Assembly: GCA_017857875.1 (NCBI GenBank)
Contig: JAFMCH010000008.1
Span: 1 to 46,493 of the forward strand
DNA from: Actinomycetota bacterium
GTDB taxonomy: Bacteria > Actinomycetota > Actinomycetes > S36-B12
DNA: 46,493 bases
Direction: 5' to 3'
The translations under genes were made by a program, and so were the position numbers. Below, piece by piece: positions 16,791 through 25,285 of this stretch (positions are counted from its first letter, which is position 1; each line of letters opens with the position of its first letter). Below the pieces are notes generated by a model. The model saw only the letters and a program-made list of their open reading frames with translations, made no database searches and had not been told where the DNA came from.

Positions 16791-17260
16791 GTCGACTCGA
16801 TACCCACCAGTCGCTTACGCAGGAGCGAAGCCGCGGTATCTGCCAAGATTCGGGGATCGATGGGCATGGGCACCACGCCATCAGCGCGACTCCAGGTCGC
16901 TAACCAGGCATCCTGAGGGCGCCCGATCACGACCAGAATCGGAGCGCACCGGAAAATCTCGTCCTTCATCTGCCGACACACGCCCATTCCACCGGCCGGC
17001 CTCGCCTCGCCATCAAGGATGGCCAGGTCAACCTTGCCGGTGTCCATGGTGCGCACGACAAGCGGCTCGGTCGCGCATTCGATGATGTCGATCATTGGCA
17101 ATTCCGGGGCGGGGCGACGCCCCAATGCGAGCACAATGTCTTGGCGCGTAAGCCGATCATCGCTGTAGACCAATACCCGCAGTCTGGGTGTTGGTGTGGC
17201 CGACTTCTCGTGGCCGGGACTCGCATTCACGGGGGTCAGAGAATCACTCACGGAGTGCAT
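16787..17260 (-). CDS. Stand-alone receiver-like protein with degenerate active site
   Basis: 157 aa from ATG 17260 (the open frame extends to 17347 but that would run into ctaE). Residues from about 25 onward look like a CheY-type receiver: an acidic pair in LVYSDDRLTRQDI, a strand ending VDLAILDGEARPAGGMGV with a candidate phospho-Asp, and ILVVIGRPQD. The conserved Lys near strand 5 appears to be replaced (VVPMPIDPRI), and no DNA-binding output domain follows. It is coupled to trpD by a GTGA overlap and divergent from ctaE by 68 bp. Probably a non-canonical or phosphorylation-independent regulator; partner unknown. Confidence 0.75.
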   Translation of the reverse strand: MHSVSDSLTPVNASPGHEKSATPTPRLRVLVYSDDRLTRQDIVLALGRRPAPELPMIDIIECATEPLVVRTMDTGKVDLAILDGEARPAGGMGVCRQMKDEIFRCAPILVVIGRPQDAWLATWSRADGVVPMPIDPRILADTAASLLRKRLVGIEST

Positions 17261-17327
17261 CGTATCTGGACGGACAAGACCGGGGGGTCGCAGCGCGGTA
17301 AGGCCAGGAATCTGACAAGATGCAGGC

Positions 17328-17936
17328 GTGGCTTCAGCGACTTCCACCGTAGGCGAGGCCTACGCTCACGCCCCGGCAAATCGTCCCAACATGGTGGCGA
17401 TTGGCACCATCGTGTGGCTATCAAGTGAATTGATGTTCTTTGCTGGCCTTTTCGCCATGTATTTCACGATGCGGGCGGTCAACCCAGAGTTATGGGCCCA
17501 AGAGACCCAGCTGCTCAGTATTCCTTTCGCAAGTGTGAATACCACCATTTTGGTGCTCTCAAGTGTGACCTGTCAGTTGGGTGTTTTCGCCGCTGAGCGA
17601 GGCGATGTGAAGGGCCTACGCCGCTGGTTCATCATCACCTTCTTGATGGGCTCGATCTTCATCGGTGGTCAAATCACCGAATACGCCGAGCTTGTCTTCG
17701 AGGGGTTGACGCTGTCGTCGAATGCCTACGGCTCAGCGTTCTACCTCACCACCGGCTTCCATGGCATGCATGTGGCCGGCGGGTTGATCGCGTTCCTCTT
17801 AGTTTTGGCGACCACCTACGTGGCGAAACGGTTCACCCATCAGCAGGCGACCCGAGCCATTGTCGTGTCGTACTACTGGCATTTTGTCGATGTTGTCTGG
17901 ATTGCCCTGTTCTTCATGATTTATATCCTCAAGTAA
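17328..17936 (+). CDS. ctaE: Cytochrome c oxidase subunit III
   Basis: 202 aa, five predicted membrane helices (the short actinobacterial form). Typical segments are [19 protein letters not shown], the [10 protein letters not shown] motif and the final [19 protein letters not shown]. Part of the aa3 terminal oxidase. The start is GTG 17328. It leads the plus-strand operon ctaE-qcrC-qcrA-qcrB, the same order as Rv2193-Rv2196, consistent with a bc1-aa3 supercomplex. A 15-bp duplication covers its stop codon. Confidence 0.95.
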   Translation: MASATSTVGEAYAHAPANRPNMVAIGTIVWLSSELMFFAGLFAMYFTMRAVNPELWAQETQLLSIPFASVNTTILVLSSVTCQLGVFAAERGDVKGLRRWFIITFLMGSIFIGGQITEYAELVFEGLTLSSNAYGSAFYLTTGFHGMHVAGGLIAFLLVLATTYVAKRFTHQQATRAIVVSYYWHFVDVVWIALFFMIYILK

Positions 17937-17960
17937 CACCGCCCGAAGTAACACCTCCCG
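17931..17960. repeat. 15-bp tandem duplication over the ctaE stop codon
   Basis: AAGTAACACCGCCCG (17931-17945) is followed immediately by AAGTAACACCTCCCG (17946-17960), one mismatch. The first copy contains the ctaE TAA (17934-17936), so an extra, in-frame TAA follows 15 bp later. Likely slippage; no evidence of function. Confidence 0.9.
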
Positions 17961-18011
17961 CCCCACACTGCCCGGCAAGAACCTCGATCACGAAAGGTGG
18001 CGTCACACCGC

Positions 18012-18803
18012 ATGAAGGCACTCGCGGCCCACCGTAGGCACCCGATTATGGGTTTGGTCCTGCTATTGCTCGCCCTTGGCGTGGTTGGTGGCGTGTATGG
18101 CGTGGCCACAACGGCGCCATCGTCGGCTGACACGGCCCTCGTGGGTGACCAAACGCAGATCGAAGAGGGTCGCCGGCTGTATTTGGAAGGCTGCTCCTCA
18201 TGCCACGGCCTAAACGCCGAAGGCGGTTCGGCAGGCCCAACCCTCATTGGCGTGGGTGCCGCGGCCGTGCACTTCCAGGTGGCCACCGGGCGCATGCCCT
18301 TGGCGGCTCCGGGCGCGCAGGCTCCGGTCAAGGATGCCATCTACACCTCTGAAGAGACGCTGCAAATGGCCGCCTACATCGCCTCGCTAGCCCCCGGGCC
18401 CGCGATTCCCACGGCTGAGCAGATTGATTACACCGATGCGGATATCGCCGAAGGTGGCGTACTTTTTCGCATCAACTGCGCTCAGTGCCATCAGGCTGCC
18501 GGTCAGGGCGGTGCGCTCACCCAGGGTAAGTACGCCCCCAGTCTGATGAGTGCCACGCCGCAGGAGATCTATGAAGCCATGCTGACCGGGCCGCAGAACA
18601 TGCCGATTTTCGCCGACACCACCCTGCCTACCCCCGATAAGCAGGCGATCATCGCCTACGTTGTCGATCTCCAGCAGGCTCCTAGCCCCGGTGGTTTGTC
18701 CCTAGGTCGGCTCGGACCGGTTGTTGAAGGCCTGTTCCTATGGACCGCGGTGTTCGCCGCCCTCATCGGAGCAGCGGTCTGGATCGGAATGAGGGCCCGA
18801 TGA
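18012..18803 (+). CDS. qcrC: Di-heme cytochrome c subunit of the cytochrome bc1 complex
   Basis: 263 aa, membrane-anchored at both ends: an N-terminal signal-anchor (residues 11-31) and a C-terminal helix (about 239-260, LFLWTAVFAALIGAAVWIGM). Two c-type heme sites, CSSCH (61-65) and CAQCH (156-160), each in a class-I cytochrome c fold. The fused cc protein is the electron wire from Rieske to CuA and replaces a soluble cytochrome c. ATG 18012 is preferred over the in-frame GTG 17997 because GAAAGG stands at a workable distance only for the ATG. Stop overlaps qcrA start (ATGA). Confidence 0.94.
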   Translation: MKALAAHRRHPIMGLVLLLLALGVVGGVYGVATTAPSSADTALVGDQTQIEEGRRLYLEGCSSCHGLNAEGGSAGPTLIGVGAAAVHFQVATGRMPLAAPGAQAPVKDAIYTSEETLQMAAYIASLAPGPAIPTAEQIDYTDADIAEGGVLFRINCAQCHQAAGQGGALTQGKYAPSLMSATPQEIYEAMLTGPQNMPIFADTTLPTPDKQAIIAYVVDLQQAPSPGGLSLGRLGPVVEGLFLWTAVFAALIGAAVWIGMRAR

Positions 18804-19921
18804 GCAGCGACCTGACCCCTCGATCAGACGGTTCCCCAGAGGCCACCGGCGCCCATGGCGTCGTGTCGGGCAGCGGCGTGAATGATCGCCTCGCCCGCCC
18901 CGACTATGCGGGGCCCGGTGCACTCCCCCTGGCCGCGGTCGATCACACCCCACGTCGAAGCGACCTGTACCCCAAAGCGGCACGTCGGGTCGAGCGCCAG
19001 ATCACCTTGATGTTTTTGCTGTCCATGTTGATGGCGGTCTTATTCATCGTGGGCTACGTGGCCATCGACGTGGGCACCGAAATCTACATTCCGGTGCTCG
19101 GCGGGGTTGGTTTTCAAAACCTCGTTCTTGGCGTCACCTTCGGGCTGGGCGTGTTCTTGATTGGCGCGGGTGCCATTCAATGGGCGAAGAAACTCATGCC
19201 CGATGTCGAGGTCGTACAAGATCGCCATCCGCTGCCCTCTACGCCCACCGAGGACGCCAAGGCCGCTGAGCAGTACCAACGGGGCAAGGAAGAATCAGGC
19301 TTCGCTGCCTACCGCATCATGCGGCGCACGCTGATTGGGGCATTGGCACTGTTCCCGATTCCACTGGTTGTGCTGGTGCGCGACATGTGGACCAACGACG
19401 ACCCCGCTTTGGCCGGGCAATCACCCGCAGAGATCCTCAGTTCAACCGCCTGGACCGGAGGCCTGCGCATCGTCACCGACGGCACTTTTCAACCACTACG
19501 CCCGGCCGATATTCCCGTGGGCGGTTTGGTCTCGGCACTGCCGGAGAACATCGAGGAGATTCAAAAAGAGGCGCACAACCTCAATGAGCGGGGCAAGAGC
19601 GCCATCATCTTAGTGCGCATGGACCCGGAAGACATTCGTGCCCAACAGGGCGAGGGTTGGGATTACCAGGGCATCTTGGCCTACTCCAAGATCTGCACCC
19701 ACGTGGGTTGCCCCATCGCGCTTTATGAACACCGCACCCATCACCTACTGTGCCCGTGCCACCAATCGACCTTCGATCTTGCCGACGCCGGCAACGTCAT
19801 TTTCGGCCCCGCGGCGCGCAGCATGCCCCAGTTGCCGATCGGCGTAGATGAGGAAGGATTCCTCGTAGCGGCATCAGATTTTAATCAGCCCGTTGGACCT
19901 AGTTTTTGGGAGCGTGGATGA
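18800..19921 (+). CDS. qcrA: Rieske iron-sulfur subunit of the cytochrome bc1 complex
   Basis: 373 aa. Three hydrophobic segments precede the Rieske domain (about 67-90, 100-128, 177-195), the extended actinobacterial topology. 2Fe-2S motifs: CTHVGC (Cys299 and His301 ligands, Cys304 disulfide) and CPCHQS (Cys318 and His321 ligands, Cys320 disulfide). Takes one electron from menaquinol and passes it to QcrC. Start ATG 18800 overlaps the qcrC stop; the stop overlaps the qcrB start, so all three are translationally coupled. Confidence 0.95.
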   Translation: MSSDLTPRSDGSPEATGAHGVVSGSGVNDRLARPDYAGPGALPLAAVDHTPRRSDLYPKAARRVERQITLMFLLSMLMAVLFIVGYVAIDVGTEIYIPVLGGVGFQNLVLGVTFGLGVFLIGAGAIQWAKKLMPDVEVVQDRHPLPSTPTEDAKAAEQYQRGKEESGFAAYRIMRRTLIGALALFPIPLVVLVRDMWTNDDPALAGQSPAEILSSTAWTGGLRIVTDGTFQPLRPADIPVGGLVSALPENIEEIQKEAHNLNERGKSAIILVRMDPEDIRAQQGEGWDYQGILAYSKICTHVGCPIALYEHRTHHLLCPCHQSTFDLADAGNVIFGPAARSMPQLPIGVDEEGFLVAASDFNQPVGPSFWERG

Positions 19922-21663
19922 GCATCACCGAAAAGGTAGGCGCCGGCACAGCTGACTTTGCCGACCAGCGGCTGGGCTCCAATAAGTGGCTGGGTAAGAA
20001 CCTGAAAAAGGTCTTCCCCGATCACTGGTCGTTCATGCTCGGTGAGATTGCCCTGTACAGCTTCATGGTTGTCCTCATCACCGGTGTCTTCTTGACTTTG
20101 TTCTACAAGCCCAGCCTGGTCGAAGTGGTCTATGAAGGCTCCTACGTGCCACTCAAGGGCGTCATGATGACCGAGGCCTACGCCTCCACCCTTGATATCT
20201 CCTTTGAGGTGCGCGGTGGCCTCCTCATCCGCCAGATGCATCACTGGTCGGCCCTGATCTTTGTGGCTGCGATTTCCGTTCACCTGTTCCGTGTGTTCTT
20301 CACCGGCGCATTTCGCAAGCCGCGTGAATTGAACTGGGTGATCGGTGTTGGCCTGCTGGTGCTGGCCTTGGGCGCAGGCTTCTCCGGCTACTCCCTTCCC
20401 GATGACCTGCTCTCGGGCACCGGGCTACAGATCGCCCGCGGTATCGCCCAATCCATCCCCATCATTGGCACCTGGGCTGCATTCTTGCTCTTTGACGGCG
20501 AATTCCCCGGCGTCGACTTCATGTCACGGCTCTACATGGTGCATATCCTGCTGATACCGGGATTGATCATCGGCTTGGTCACCGTCCACCTGATGATGGT
20601 CTGGTACCAAAAGCACACCCAGTTCCCCGGCCAGGGACGCACCAACTCCAATGTCGTTGGCTATCCCCTCCTTCCGGTGTACATGGCCAAGGCCGGTGGC
20701 TTCTTCTTCATCGTCTTCGGCATCATCACCATGCTGTCGGGACTGGTCAACATCAACCCGGTATGGATATTTGGCCCCTATACGCCTGACCAAGTGACAG
20801 CTGGTACCCAGCCAGACTGGTATATCGGCTGGCTCGACGGTGCACTTCGGGTCATGCCCAACTGGGAGACCGTGGCTTTCGGATTCACCCTCTCGTGGAA
20901 CATTCTGATACCCGCTGTCATTGTCCCGGGGTTGATCTTCACCGCTATGGCCTTGTACCCGTTCCTAGAGTCATGGGTGTCTGGCGATAAGCGCGAGCAT
21001 CATCTACTCGACCGCCCCCGCAATGCACCCGTGCGGACCGGCATCGGCGTGATGTCGATTGTGTTCTATGGCTTGTTGTGGATCGGTGGCGGCAATGACC
21101 TCATGGCCACCACGTTCAACCTCTCCATTAATGCCATTACCTGGTTCCTGCGCATCACTCTGTTCCTGTTGCCGCCACTGGCGTTCATCATCACCAAGCG
21201 CATTTGTCTGGCTCTGCAGCGCAAAGACCGCGATAAATTGCTACACGGCTACGAGTCAGGTCGAATTCTGCGCCTGCCCCATGGTGAGTTCATCGAGGTG
21301 CACCAGCCGCTGAACAACAAGGAAAAGGCCATCTTGATGGCCAAACTTGACAGTGAGCAGGAGCCGTTGGCGCTCCCGGCGAAGACTGACGCCAACGGGG
21401 TTAAGAACAAGGGTTACCGGGTGGAGTCCTTGCGGGCTCGCCTGTCGCATTTCTACTTCGCCGACACCATCGCACCGCCCACACGGGAAGAGATTGAGGC
21501 GGGCCAGGCTCACGTGGCCCATGAGGCCGAACTTGAGGCCCCGCTCCACGAGTACGAAGAAGAGGCCTACGTGCAGGTGCCCTTCCACGGTGGCGTGCTG
21601 CACCGCGAAGGTGCGCCCATGACCAACGCTGAAGCACTGGAAGATAGTCGCCGCACCGACTAA
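19918..21663 (+). CDS. qcrB: Cytochrome b subunit of the cytochrome bc1 complex
   Basis: 581 aa. The N-terminal half has the cytochrome b four-helix core with heme-ligating His residues (IRQMHHWSALIF, SVHLFRVFF and, in the fourth helix, MVHILLIPGLIIGLVTVHLMM) and the quinol-site helix SGYSLPDDLLSGTGLQI. The C-terminal region continues past the helices with a long cytoplasmic tail (from about residue 430), typical of actinobacteria. Quinol oxidation here drives the bc1-aa3 chain; QcrB of M. tuberculosis (Rv2196) is a known drug target. ATG 19918 overlaps the qcrA stop. Confidence 0.95.
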   Translation: MSITEKVGAGTADFADQRLGSNKWLGKNLKKVFPDHWSFMLGEIALYSFMVVLITGVFLTLFYKPSLVEVVYEGSYVPLKGVMMTEAYASTLDISFEVRGGLLIRQMHHWSALIFVAAISVHLFRVFFTGAFRKPRELNWVIGVGLLVLALGAGFSGYSLPDDLLSGTGLQIARGIAQSIPIIGTWAAFLLFDGEFPGVDFMSRLYMVHILLIPGLIIGLVTVHLMMVWYQKHTQFPGQGRTNSNVVGYPLLPVYMAKAGGFFFIVFGIITMLSGLVNINPVWIFGPYTPDQVTAGTQPDWYIGWLDGALRVMPNWETVAFGFTLSWNILIPAVIVPGLIFTAMALYPFLESWVSGDKREHHLLDRPRNAPVRTGIGVMSIVFYGLLWIGGGNDLMATTFNLSINAITWFLRITLFLLPPLAFIITKRICLALQRKDRDKLLHGYESGRILRLPHGEFIEVHQPLNNKEKAILMAKLDSEQEPLALPAKTDANGVKNKGYRVESLRARLSHFYFADTIAPPTREEIEAGQAHVAHEAELEAPLHEYEEEAYVQVPFHGGVLHREGAPMTNAEALEDSRRTD

Positions 21664-21679
21664 CCCCTCCCCCTGCTGA

Positions 21680-21740
21680 CTAAATAATTGTGGTCGCCAT
21701 CAGCCTAGTTTCAGGCCTGACGGCGACCACAATTATTTAG
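21680..21740. terminator. Long hairpin between convergent qcrB and ctaF operons (bidirectional terminator candidate)
   Basis: A perfect 19-bp inverted repeat: arm 1 at 21680-21698 (CTAAATAATTGTGGTCGCC) and arm 2 at 21722-21740. The pairing continues inward with one mismatch through GCCATCAG against CTGACGGC, leaving a short loop. The outer part is A-rich on one strand and T-rich on the other, so it can act for both directions. It starts 17 bp after the qcrB stop. Strong as a structure; the terminator role is inferred, since a clean U-tract is absent. Confidence 0.75.
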
Positions 21741-22035
21741 TTAACGGAGATAGGTCGGTTGCCTTCCTGCTGATGCCGGTCAGCGGCGTCGATACCGAAC
21801 CACCCGTTTGCTCCTCGGCTCTTGGCTACTCGGTTCCGTGCGGTCCCGGTTGGGGGTTGGGTGCCGCCGCGGTCGTGGGACTTCTGGTGGGCTGTGTTCA
21901 GGTTCGTGGGCAAGAAGCGCAGGCCGCGATGAGGACTGGAGCGAACACGTCCACCCACACTGGGCCACGGCATGTTCCCTGTTGGCTTCTCGTCCTTCGT
22001 AGGGGTCCTTAGGTTCGCGGGCCCGCAAGGTGAGA
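21741..22035. other. Gene-free spacer between the hairpin and ctaF
   Basis: About 295 bp with no supported gene. Short frames on both strands (60-107 codons) lack ribosome-binding sites and recognisable domains. The only structure noticed is a 10-bp GC palindrome (GCGGGCCCGC) near its right end. It could be a decayed gene, but nothing identifiable remains. Confidence 0.6.
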
Positions 22036-22431
22036 CTAGTGGGCGAATTCTCCGCGATAGTACTCAAATAGCCAGCCGATGATGCCAAAGAACAACACCG
22101 CAACGCCGAGTACGATCAACCACACAGCAAAGATCAGACCTAGGGCCGTAATGGCAGTACCAAGTGCCACCGGAAGTGGCCACCAACTATAGGGGCTGAA
22201 GAAGCCGTACTCGGGGTCTGCCTCGTCGATCTCGGCGTCATCGCGGTCTTCTGGGCGGGGATACACACGCTTGGCCGTGTACAGCATGTAAAACGCCACG
22301 AGGAACGCCAATGCACCGGTCATAACTAAAGCCGTGGTGCCGATCTCATCTCGACTAAGAAACCAGTAGACGCCAGACACCAAGAAGTAGAAGATCGCCC
22401 CAGCGCCGAATATCCAGCCCTCTACCTTCAT
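22036..22431 (-). CDS. ctaF: Actinobacterial cytochrome c oxidase subunit IV
   Basis: 131 aa with four hydrophobic helices in two pairs (about 6-25, 33-52, 84-104, 107-125) and an acidic loop between ([27 protein letters not shown]), the signature of the actinobacteria-specific subunit IV (Rv2199c in M. tuberculosis). A structural subunit of aa3 oxidase within the supercomplex. Start ATG overlaps the ctaD stop by 4 bp. Last gene of ctaC-ctaD-ctaF. Confidence 0.92.
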   Translation of the reverse strand: MKVEGWIFGAGAIFYFLVSGVYWFLSRDEIGTTALVMTGALAFLVAFYMLYTAKRVYPRPEDRDDAEIDEADPEYGFFSPYSWWPLPVALGTAITALGLIFAVWLIVLGVAVLFFGIIGWLFEYYRGEFAH

Positions 22432-24221
22432 GCTTGATCACCCTGAGCCTCGGCAGCTTGCTTCGCTTCCACGTCCTGCCTTGTGGGCGTCGGGCCATCC
22501 CCGGCCAACACCCGGGTGAAGACACTCACGGCAGCTGGCGTATCGGTATCGCCAGCCAAATCGGGATGATGAAGGTCAAAGGCCGGACGCTCGGAACGAA
22601 TGCGCGGAAGGGAGGTGAAGTTGTGGCGCGGTGGGGGGCACGAGGTCGCCCATTCCAGCGATCCACCCCAGCCCCACGGATCGTCCACGGTCACCTTGGG
22701 TGCGGTGCGCCAGGTCTTGATGACGTTCCAGATGAAGAACAGGGTGGATCCGCCCACGATGAGTGAACCAATCGTCGACACCGTGTTGAGCGTCGTAAAC
22801 CCGTCACTGGCCAGGTAGTCGCCATAGCGCCTAGGCATACCCTGCACACCCAGCCAATGCTGCACTAGGAACGTCACCTGGAAACCGACGAAGACCAACC
22901 AGAAATGAACGTGGCCCAAGCGCTCATTGAGCATGCGGCCGGTCATCTTGGGCCACCAGAAGTAGAAGCCGGCGAACATCAAGAATACGACGGTGCCGAA
23001 CACGACGTAGTGAAAGTGCGCCACGACGAAATAGCTGTCAGACACATGGAAATCAAGGGGTGGGGCCGACAAGATGATTCCGGTCAGGCCACCGAACAAG
23101 AACGTGATGAGAAAGCCCATCGTGAACAGCATGGGAGTTTCGAAGGTGATCGACCCCCGCCACATCGTGCCGATCCAGTTGAAGAATTTGACGCCGGTAG
23201 GCACCGCTATGAGCATGGTCATCAGGGCGAAGAACGGTAGATATACCGACCCGGTGACGTACATGTGGTGGGCCCACACCGCGACCGACAAGGCACCGAT
23301 CGCCATCGTGGCCAGGACCAAACCCTTGTAGCCGAAGATTGGCTTGCGCGAAAAGACCGGGATGATCTCACTGGCGATGCCGAAGAAGGGCAGCGCGATG
23401 ATGTAAACCTCAGGGTGGCCAAAGAACCAAAACAGGTGCTGCCACAGGATCGCTCCGCCATTTTCAGCGTCAAAAACAACGGCCCCATATTGCCGGTCAA
23501 TGAAGGCAACGACCAAGGCGGCGGCCAAAATCGGGAATGCAATCAACACCAAAACGGCGGTGACCAACACGGTCCACGTAAAGATAGGCATACGGAACAT
23601 CGTCATGCCGGGCGCTCGCATGGCGAAGATAGTCGTAATGAAGTTGACCGAACTCAAGATGGTGCCCAAGCCACCCAGCGCCAGACCCAGGAACCACAGA
23701 TCGGCGCCGACCTCGGGCGAGTTCACCGCGTTGCTCAGCGGTTGATAAGCGAACCAGCCGAAGGCCGCCGCCCCACCGGGAGTGAGGAACCCAAGCATGA
23801 CGATGATGCCGCCGAACAGGAACAACCAATAACCGAACATGTTCAGTCGGGGGAACGCGACGTCAGGCGCGCCGATTTGCAGGGGCATAATCACGTTGCC
23901 GAAACCCACGAATAGCGGTGTGGCAAAAAGGAAAAGCATAATCGTGCCGTGAATTGTGAACAGCTGATTGTACTGCTCCAACGACACAAACTGCAGGCCC
24001 GGAACTGCGAGTTCCGCGCGGATCACCAGCGCCATCGCGCCGGCAAGGATGAAGAAGACGAAGGATGTAATCAGGTAGAGGTAGCCGATCGTCTTGTGAT
24101 CGGTCGAGGTGATCCACTTGACCACCGAGCGGCCGAGGCTGTCGCGGTGGGCCTCTTTGCGCGTGAGCGTGGGAGCCGGTGCTGCCTGGGTCGTGCTGGG
24201 CGGCTCATTCAAAATCGTCAC
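22428..24221 (-). CDS. ctaD: Cytochrome c oxidase subunit I
   Basis: 597 aa, about twelve membrane helices. Contains the heme a/a3-CuB core: [10 protein letters not shown] with the low-spin heme His, the D-pathway segment [17 protein letters not shown] with the CuB His and the catalytic Glu (A1-type), AHHMYVTG, and the heme ligands in [11 protein letters not shown]. The [10 protein letters not shown] segment near the C-terminus is typical of actinobacterial CtaD. GTG start 24221 overlaps the ctaC stop (GTGA), and its stop overlaps ctaF. In M. tuberculosis ctaD is elsewhere in the genome; here it is in the operon with ctaC. Confidence 0.96.
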   Translation of the reverse strand: MTILNEPPSTTQAAPAPTLTRKEAHRDSLGRSVVKWITSTDHKTIGYLYLITSFVFFILAGAMALVIRAELAVPGLQFVSLEQYNQLFTIHGTIMLFLFATPLFVGFGNVIMPLQIGAPDVAFPRLNMFGYWLFLFGGIIVMLGFLTPGGAAAFGWFAYQPLSNAVNSPEVGADLWFLGLALGGLGTILSSVNFITTIFAMRAPGMTMFRMPIFTWTVLVTAVLVLIAFPILAAALVVAFIDRQYGAVVFDAENGGAILWQHLFWFFGHPEVYIIALPFFGIASEIIPVFSRKPIFGYKGLVLATMAIGALSVAVWAHHMYVTGSVYLPFFALMTMLIAVPTGVKFFNWIGTMWRGSITFETPMLFTMGFLITFLFGGLTGIILSAPPLDFHVSDSYFVVAHFHYVVFGTVVFLMFAGFYFWWPKMTGRMLNERLGHVHFWLVFVGFQVTFLVQHWLGVQGMPRRYGDYLASDGFTTLNTVSTIGSLIVGGSTLFFIWNVIKTWRTAPKVTVDDPWGWGGSLEWATSCPPPRHNFTSLPRIRSERPAFDLHHPDLAGDTDTPAAVSVFTRVLAGDGPTPTRQDVEAKQAAEAQGDQA

Positions 24222-25045
24222 AGGTTAATCCTCTCCGACGAACGTTCACCTTCGTAATCAACGCGCTCGCTTTCTAACTTTCCGGTTTGACCCTTCGCCC
24301 GAAGCGAGGCTATGTACTCATCGAACTCCGCGCGCTCCACCACCTCCACGTTGAAAAGCATGCGGGCGTGGGCCACCCCACACAATTCGGCACAGCGACC
24401 AACGAAGGTGCCTGTCTTATTGGGAGTGACCTGGAAGACGTTTATCTTCCCGGGAATCACATCCATTTTGAACAGCCAATTGGGCACCCAAAAGGAATGG
24501 ATGACATCAGGTGAGGTGAGGTCAAACTGGATCTTTTCGTCTACGGGCAGCACCAGGGTCGGTGGAACACCAGGTGTACCAATCTCGTATACGTCTTCAT
24601 CGAGGTAGTTGAAGGTCCAACTCCAGCGAAAACCTACGACGTTGACCGTTTGCTGCTGGTCATCTTCGACCGCGATGAGTTCGGTTTGATCGCGCACGGT
24701 GAAGGCGAAAAGCCCCAAAATCATGATCAGCGGCACGATCGTGTAGAGCGCCTCTAGGGGAATGTTGTATCGGGTCTGCGCCGGGACACCGTCGTTCTTG
24801 CGGCGTCGATAGGCGATGGCAGCAAAAAGGATCAGGAATAGGGTGACTGCGCCCACTAGCCAGGCCGCGATCCAGGCGCCATTCCACAGGTTCTGGGTGA
24901 TTGGTGCCTCAGCCGTCGAAGGCTCAGGCAGGTCGAAAAAGAACGCCTCATTGGCCGTACAACCCGAGGCAATGAGACCAATGCCCGTAATAGCGGTAAT
25001 CACGCCTACTTTGCGCGTTACTCGCTTCCGGCTCGAGTTCACCAC
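24218..25045 (-). CDS. ctaC: Cytochrome c oxidase subunit II
   Basis: 275 aa. A lipoprotein-like signal with lipobox LIASGC (about residue 24-29), two membrane helices (about 52-75 and 90-115) and a C-terminal cupredoxin domain. The CuA site is complete: [12 protein letters not shown] (Cys, Glu, Cys, His, Met) plus an upstream His in VIHSFWVPN. It takes electrons from QcrC. GTG start at 25045 (a second GTG follows). First gene of the minus-strand operon. The 240 bp upstream (25046-25285), shared with a divergent gene, must hold promoters, but I see no convincing boxes. Confidence 0.95.
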   Translation of the reverse strand: MVNSSRKRVTRKVGVITAITGIGLIASGCTANEAFFFDLPEPSTAEAPITQNLWNGAWIAAWLVGAVTLFLILFAAIAYRRRKNDGVPAQTRYNIPLEALYTIVPLIMILGLFAFTVRDQTELIAVEDDQQQTVNVVGFRWSWTFNYLDEDVYEIGTPGVPPTLVLPVDEKIQFDLTSPDVIHSFWVPNWLFKMDVIPGKINVFQVTPNKTGTFVGRCAELCGVAHARMLFNVEVVERAEFDEYIASLRAKGQTGKLESERVDYEGERSSERINL

Positions 25046-25285
25046 ACACCCTTCGATCGGCTAGACGGCCTCGCAATTGCGGCACTAACACCGCTCTTGA
25101 CCCTAGCGCACCTTTCCCCTATGCGACGGCCGGGCCGCCGTGAATTTGACCGATGTCGCGTACATCACAAACGCACCCGATCCCCACGCCATGCTGACCG
25201 TCACCACCGGGGAATTTCAACGTGCCGAAGTCCCCTGTGGTGAAGGTCGAGGCGAGCAGATGAGCAAGGAGCTAGTGTCGCGAGC

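Noticed and set aside
21737-22012. Short frames on both strands in the respiratory spacer
   Set aside because: No ribosome-binding site, no domain, and mutually overlapping; treated as non-coding or decayed.
23265-23915. 216-codon plus-strand open frame
   Set aside because: Antisense to ctaD; Gln/Asp/Arg-rich and featureless.
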